Below, piece after piece: positions 6,052 through 8,540 of a stretch of DNA of 8,540 nt. Both the position numbers and the translations under genes were made by a program. The notes beneath the pieces were generated by a model. That model did not search any database. It worked only from the letters and a program-made list of their open reading frames with translations, and was not told the origin of the DNA. Origin of the DNA: Lachnospiraceae bacterium (lineage in GTDB: Bacteria > Bacillota_A > Clostridia > Lachnospirales > Lachnospiraceae); contig JAGCAV010000023.1 of the NCBI GenBank assembly GCA_017652545.1, forward strand, positions 1 to 8,540, given 5' to 3'. Numbering within the stretch: position 1 is the stretch's first letter; each line of letters opens with the position of its first letter.

Positions 6052-6939
6052 TTGAACGCCGGATCGAGAAAGAACAGATTGGCGCCGTATCTGTGGCTGC
6101 TGCCCAGCATCGTGCTGATCGCGACATTTGTGGTTTTTCCCATCATGATCGTTTTCAGGCTCTCGTTCAGCGAGATCTCGAAATCGGGTGTGGTAGGCGG
6201 CTTCAACGGGATCCGGAATTATGTGGATGCCGTGAACCTGCCTGCTTTCGGAACGGTGATGAAAAATACCTTCTGGTGGGTCGTTTCAGTGGTCGGATTA
6301 TCCACGCTGCTTGGTTTTATCATAGCCCTTGTGCTGAACCAGGAGTTTTTCGGCAGGAAGATCGCGCGTTCGATCCTGATCTTCCCCTGGGCTACATCTC
6401 TCGTCATTCAGGCGTCGGTGTGGAATTATATCATCAAGTATGAGTATGGAAATCTCAACAATGTCCTGCTCAATCTGGGCATCATAAAAAACGCCATCAA
6501 CTGGCGGACCTCATATCAGGTGGAGTTCATCTGGGAGTGCGGCGTCGGCATCTTCGTGACGATCCCGTTTGTGGCGTTCTGCGTGCTGTCAGGTCTGCAG
6601 TCCATTGATGACGCACTGTACGAGTCGGCTATCGTGGATGGGGCCGGTTTCTGGGACAAACTGTTCAATATCACAATTCCCCTTGTGAGACCGGCACTAT
6701 CAGTCAGCACAGTCCTGAACATTATTTATGTCTTCAATTCGTTCCCGATCATCTACACGATGACGAAAGGCGCGCCGGCCAACAAGACCGACACGATGAT
6801 CACATATCTGTATATGCTCAGCTTTTATGACCGGAAGAAAGGGCCTGCGATTGCCCTGTCCGTCATCGGATTTGTGATCCTTTGCATCTGTGCCGGCATC
6901 TACATGATGACGGTCATGAGGAAGGAGGATGAGGAGTAA
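6052..6939 (+). CDS. Carbohydrate ABC transporter permease, MalF/UgpA type
   Basis: A 295-residue integral membrane subunit that forms half of the sugar channel. Six hydrophobic segments are visible, at about residues 13-35, 73-95, 105-125, 162-180, 213-236 and 265-287. The cytoplasmic EAA loop, which contacts the ATPase, is at about 189-214, with DGAGFWDKLFNITIPL at its centre (variant YESAIVDGAG for the usual EAA...G). The start is TTG at 6052: TGGAGG (6038-6043) lies eight bases upstream, an in-frame TGA at 6046-6048 excludes any earlier start, and the first in-frame ATG falls inside the first membrane segment. TTG starts usually initiate less well, which fits a subunit needed in smaller amounts than the binding protein. 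It ends in a TAATG overlap with the next gene. Its short N-terminus without a large extracytoplasmic loop is like UgpA rather than E. coli MalF. Confidence 0.93.
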   Translation: MNAGSRKNRLAPYLWLLPSIVLIATFVVFPIMIVFRLSFSEISKSGVVGGFNGIRNYVDAVNLPAFGTVMKNTFWWVVSVVGLSTLLGFIIALVLNQEFFGRKIARSILIFPWATSLVIQASVWNYIIKYEYGNLNNVLLNLGIIKNAINWRTSYQVEFIWECGVGIFVTIPFVAFCVLSGLQSIDDALYESAIVDGAGFWDKLFNITIPLVRPALSVSTVLNIIYVFNSFPIIYTMTKGAPANKTDTMITYLYMLSFYDRKKGPAIALSVIGFVILCICAGIYMMTVMRKEDEE

Positions 6940-8531
6940 TGGTGAGGGAAGATACCGTCCGCAGAAACCGCCTGGCTCTCATTCTTTTCGTCCTCGGACT
7001 GGTTCTGGCAGCCGTCCTGATGAGCCTGCCGGTCTATCGGTTTACAGCCAGCGTATATACGAAAAAATCGTCCAACACCTTTGTCGGAGATGAAAAATAT
7101 CAGGAAGTCCGCGCGGAAGTCGAGGAGGTCGCCGAAGAGTACCGCAGCCAGGGTATGCAGGTGGAGATCCGGGAGGCTGTGACGGAACGTACCAACTCCA
7201 AAGGGGAGAAGACTTCTCTTGTCGCGTTTTCCATTGAAGAGAGCTTTCGAAAGAATGTCTGGTCTTTCTTCGGCGCCGACCTTCCCGCATCCCACGTGCT
7301 GCGGATCATGGCTGTATGTATGGTTCTGGCTGTGATCTGTCTGCTTGCCGGGATTTCAGGCGGGCTGGGCGTTCTGCCGAGGGAGATGAGCAGGAACAGT
7401 AAGCTTTTCAGAAGCGGTGCATGTCTGTTTCTGCTGGCGGATATTCTGCTGACGCCGGTCCTGATCCTGCTGAACAATTACACGTTCTGGCGGAAGATCC
7501 GGCTTTTCAACGATGAACTGATCACAGACGGCAAAGAGGCGTTCTTCGGCAGGGTGGACAGATATCTGTTTCACGGAGGGATGGGCGAGAACATCGATGC
7601 CGCCCTGAAGAACCTTTCCGCTGACTGCAGTCCGGTGATCTGGCTGCTGTTGGTCTGCTTCCTGATCGCGGCGGTTGCAGCAGTACAGATCCGGTTCGGC
7701 ACGATCAAGCAGACTGTGCTCCGCGCGGTGCTCTATGTGTTTATCATTGCCGTCTGCGTTGTGACCCTGTATCCGTACTATGTCATGTTTGTGACGGCTT
7801 TCCGCTCCAATGCGGAGGCGCTGGATATGTACTTCCTGCATATGGTGCCTACGAAGTGGATCTGGAGCAATCTGAAAGACATTGTTGGAAGAGGCGTTCC
7901 CCGTTTCCTGCTCAATTCCATGATGGTGGCCGGCGGCGCAACAGCGCTGGCAATGCTTTGCGGAATACCGGCAGCCTTCGCTATGGCCAGGATGGACTTT
8001 AAGGGAAAGAAAGCCTTCCTGGGGTTTGTCATCATGAGCCAGATGTTTTCACCGGTCGTTCTGCTGATCGGTATTTCACAGCTGATGATCATGCTCCACC
8101 TGAATGACTCGATCCTGGGTCTGGTCTTTATCAACGCGGCCTTCAATCAGGCCTTTGCGATCTGGCTGCTGCGCGGCACTTTTGTCGCGATTTCTCCCGA
8201 GATGGAACAGGCTGCCAGAATCGACGGGTGTACGACCATCGGCTCCCTGACCCGTGTCCTGCTGCCGATGGCGGCACCGGGTATAGTGACGACCCTGATC
8301 TTTGTCTTCATCAACGCATGGAATGAATACACCATCTCAACGGTGCTGATCTCGACTGCTTCAAAGCGGCCGATCACAGTCGGTATCACTCAGTTCTCGT
8401 CATTCAACATGATTGAATGGCAGTACCTGTTTGCCGCATCGCTGCTGGCGACGATCCCGGTCGTGATCCTGTTTATGACCATCGAGAAACACCTGACCTC
8501 AGGACTGACCAGCGGAGGTGTGAAAGGCTGA
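6939..8531 (+). CDS. Carbohydrate ABC transporter permease, MalG/UgpE type, with long N-terminal membrane extension
   Basis: The C-terminal part (about 258-530) is an ordinary MalG/UgpE-type permease. It has six membrane segments near 263-285, 322-346, 358-378, 391-411, 448-468 and 495-514, and a clear EAA loop at 421-449 (EQAARIDGCTTIGSLTRVLL). The family is usually about 270-300 residues; this protein has about 250 more at the N-terminus. The extension shows a membrane segment at 11-31, a polar predicted extracytoplasmic domain at about 32-117 (a charged helix-like part 51-70, then strand-like 73-99), membrane segments at about 119-140 and 159-179, a second outside loop 180-231, and a segment at 232-250. 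Four extra segments keep the core in its normal orientation. The reading frame is continuous across the junction. The ATG overlaps the preceding TAA by one base; AAGGAGG (6922-6928) is the ribosome site. The extension could help dock the binding protein (inference). Confidence 0.9.
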   Translation: MVREDTVRRNRLALILFVLGLVLAAVLMSLPVYRFTASVYTKKSSNTFVGDEKYQEVRAEVEEVAEEYRSQGMQVEIREAVTERTNSKGEKTSLVAFSIEESFRKNVWSFFGADLPASHVLRIMAVCMVLAVICLLAGISGGLGVLPREMSRNSKLFRSGACLFLLADILLTPVLILLNNYTFWRKIRLFNDELITDGKEAFFGRVDRYLFHGGMGENIDAALKNLSADCSPVIWLLLVCFLIAAVAAVQIRFGTIKQTVLRAVLYVFIIAVCVVTLYPYYVMFVTAFRSNAEALDMYFLHMVPTKWIWSNLKDIVGRGVPRFLLNSMMVAGGATALAMLCGIPAAFAMARMDFKGKKAFLGFVIMSQMFSPVVLLIGISQLMIMLHLNDSILGLVFINAAFNQAFAIWLLRGTFVAISPEMEQAARIDGCTTIGSLTRVLLPMAAPGIVTTLIFVFINAWNEYTISTVLISTASKRPITVGITQFSSFNMIEWQYLFAASLLATIPVVILFMTIEKHLTSGLTSGGVKG

Positions 8532-8532
8532 G

Positions 8533-8538
8533 AAGGAG
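8533..8538 (+). promoter_or_regulatory. Ribosome binding site of a following gene outside the window
   Basis: AAGGAG begins two bases after the permease stop (8529-8531), close to the window end. It implies that another + strand gene, probably part of the same operon (often a glycoside hydrolase or further transporter component in such loci), starts within about ten bases of the edge. Confidence 0.6.
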
Positions 8539-8540
8539 AG

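Noticed and set aside
5015..6127. Long open frame of 370 codons on the minus strand opposite the binding-protein gene
   Set aside because: It is antisense to a well-supported gene with clear family features. Its product is rich in Arg, His, Cys and Ile with no recognisable domain, as expected from reading a G+C-biased gene backwards.
6006..6443. Open frame of 145 codons on the plus strand starting in the intergenic gap
   Set aside because: It overlaps the TTG-started permease in another frame, has no ribosome site before its ATG (that ATG lies in hairpin 5997-6011), and its product is not membrane-like or otherwise recognisable.

Overview
The window is a single-strand (+) stretch of bacterial DNA, mid-50s % GC by eye, with tightly packed genes, strong AAGGAG-type ribosome binding sites and one TTG start. 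The argC-argJ-argB-argD order, the use of ArgJ (acetyl-recycling) arginine synthesis, an iron-sulfur flavoprotein of a kind common in anaerobes, and a CUT1 sugar importer with no ATPase gene in view all suggest an anaerobic Bacillota, most likely a Clostridia/Lachnospiraceae-type organism. This placement is inference; no rRNA or other phylogenetic marker is present.

Region 1 (1-3868) is an arginine (ornithine) biosynthesis operon: the 3' part of argC, then argJ, argB and argD. Gaps are 34 and 23 bases, followed by a 4-base ATGA overlap between argB and argD. Together the encoded enzymes carry N-acetylglutamate to N-acetylornithine and recycle the acetyl group to glutamate, giving ornithine. 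The promoter of the operon lies upstream of the window. A 208-residue NAD(P)H/FMN-type flavoprotein with a compact four-cysteine motif (3899-4525) follows argD after 30 bases and is probably co-transcribed.

Region 2 (4526-4618) is a short control region with a near-consensus sigma-A promoter (TTGACA, 17 bases, TAAAAT). A perfect 13-base palindrome fills its spacer and an 8-base inverted repeat spans the predicted transcription start. This suggests a repressed, probably substrate-inducible, operon.

Region 3 (4619-8531) is a CUT1-type carbohydrate ABC importer: a secreted substrate-binding protein (no lipobox cysteine), a MalF/UgpA-type permease starting at TTG, and a MalG/UgpE-type permease of 530 residues, about 250 longer than usual. 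The extra N-terminal part adds four predicted membrane segments and an extracytoplasmic domain. No ATPase gene is visible; many Bacillota sugar importers share one ATPase (MsmX/MsiK type). A ribosome binding site at the very end of the window shows that another gene follows.

The 170-base gap between the binding protein and the first permease is the largest non-coding stretch. It can be folded by hand into a hairpin followed by a closed four-way junction (5932-6024) ending in a short T run. This is the best candidate here for an undescribed element, possibly setting the high binding-protein to permease ratio. The other points worth checking are the extended permease, the missing lipid anchor, and the operator-like palindrome.
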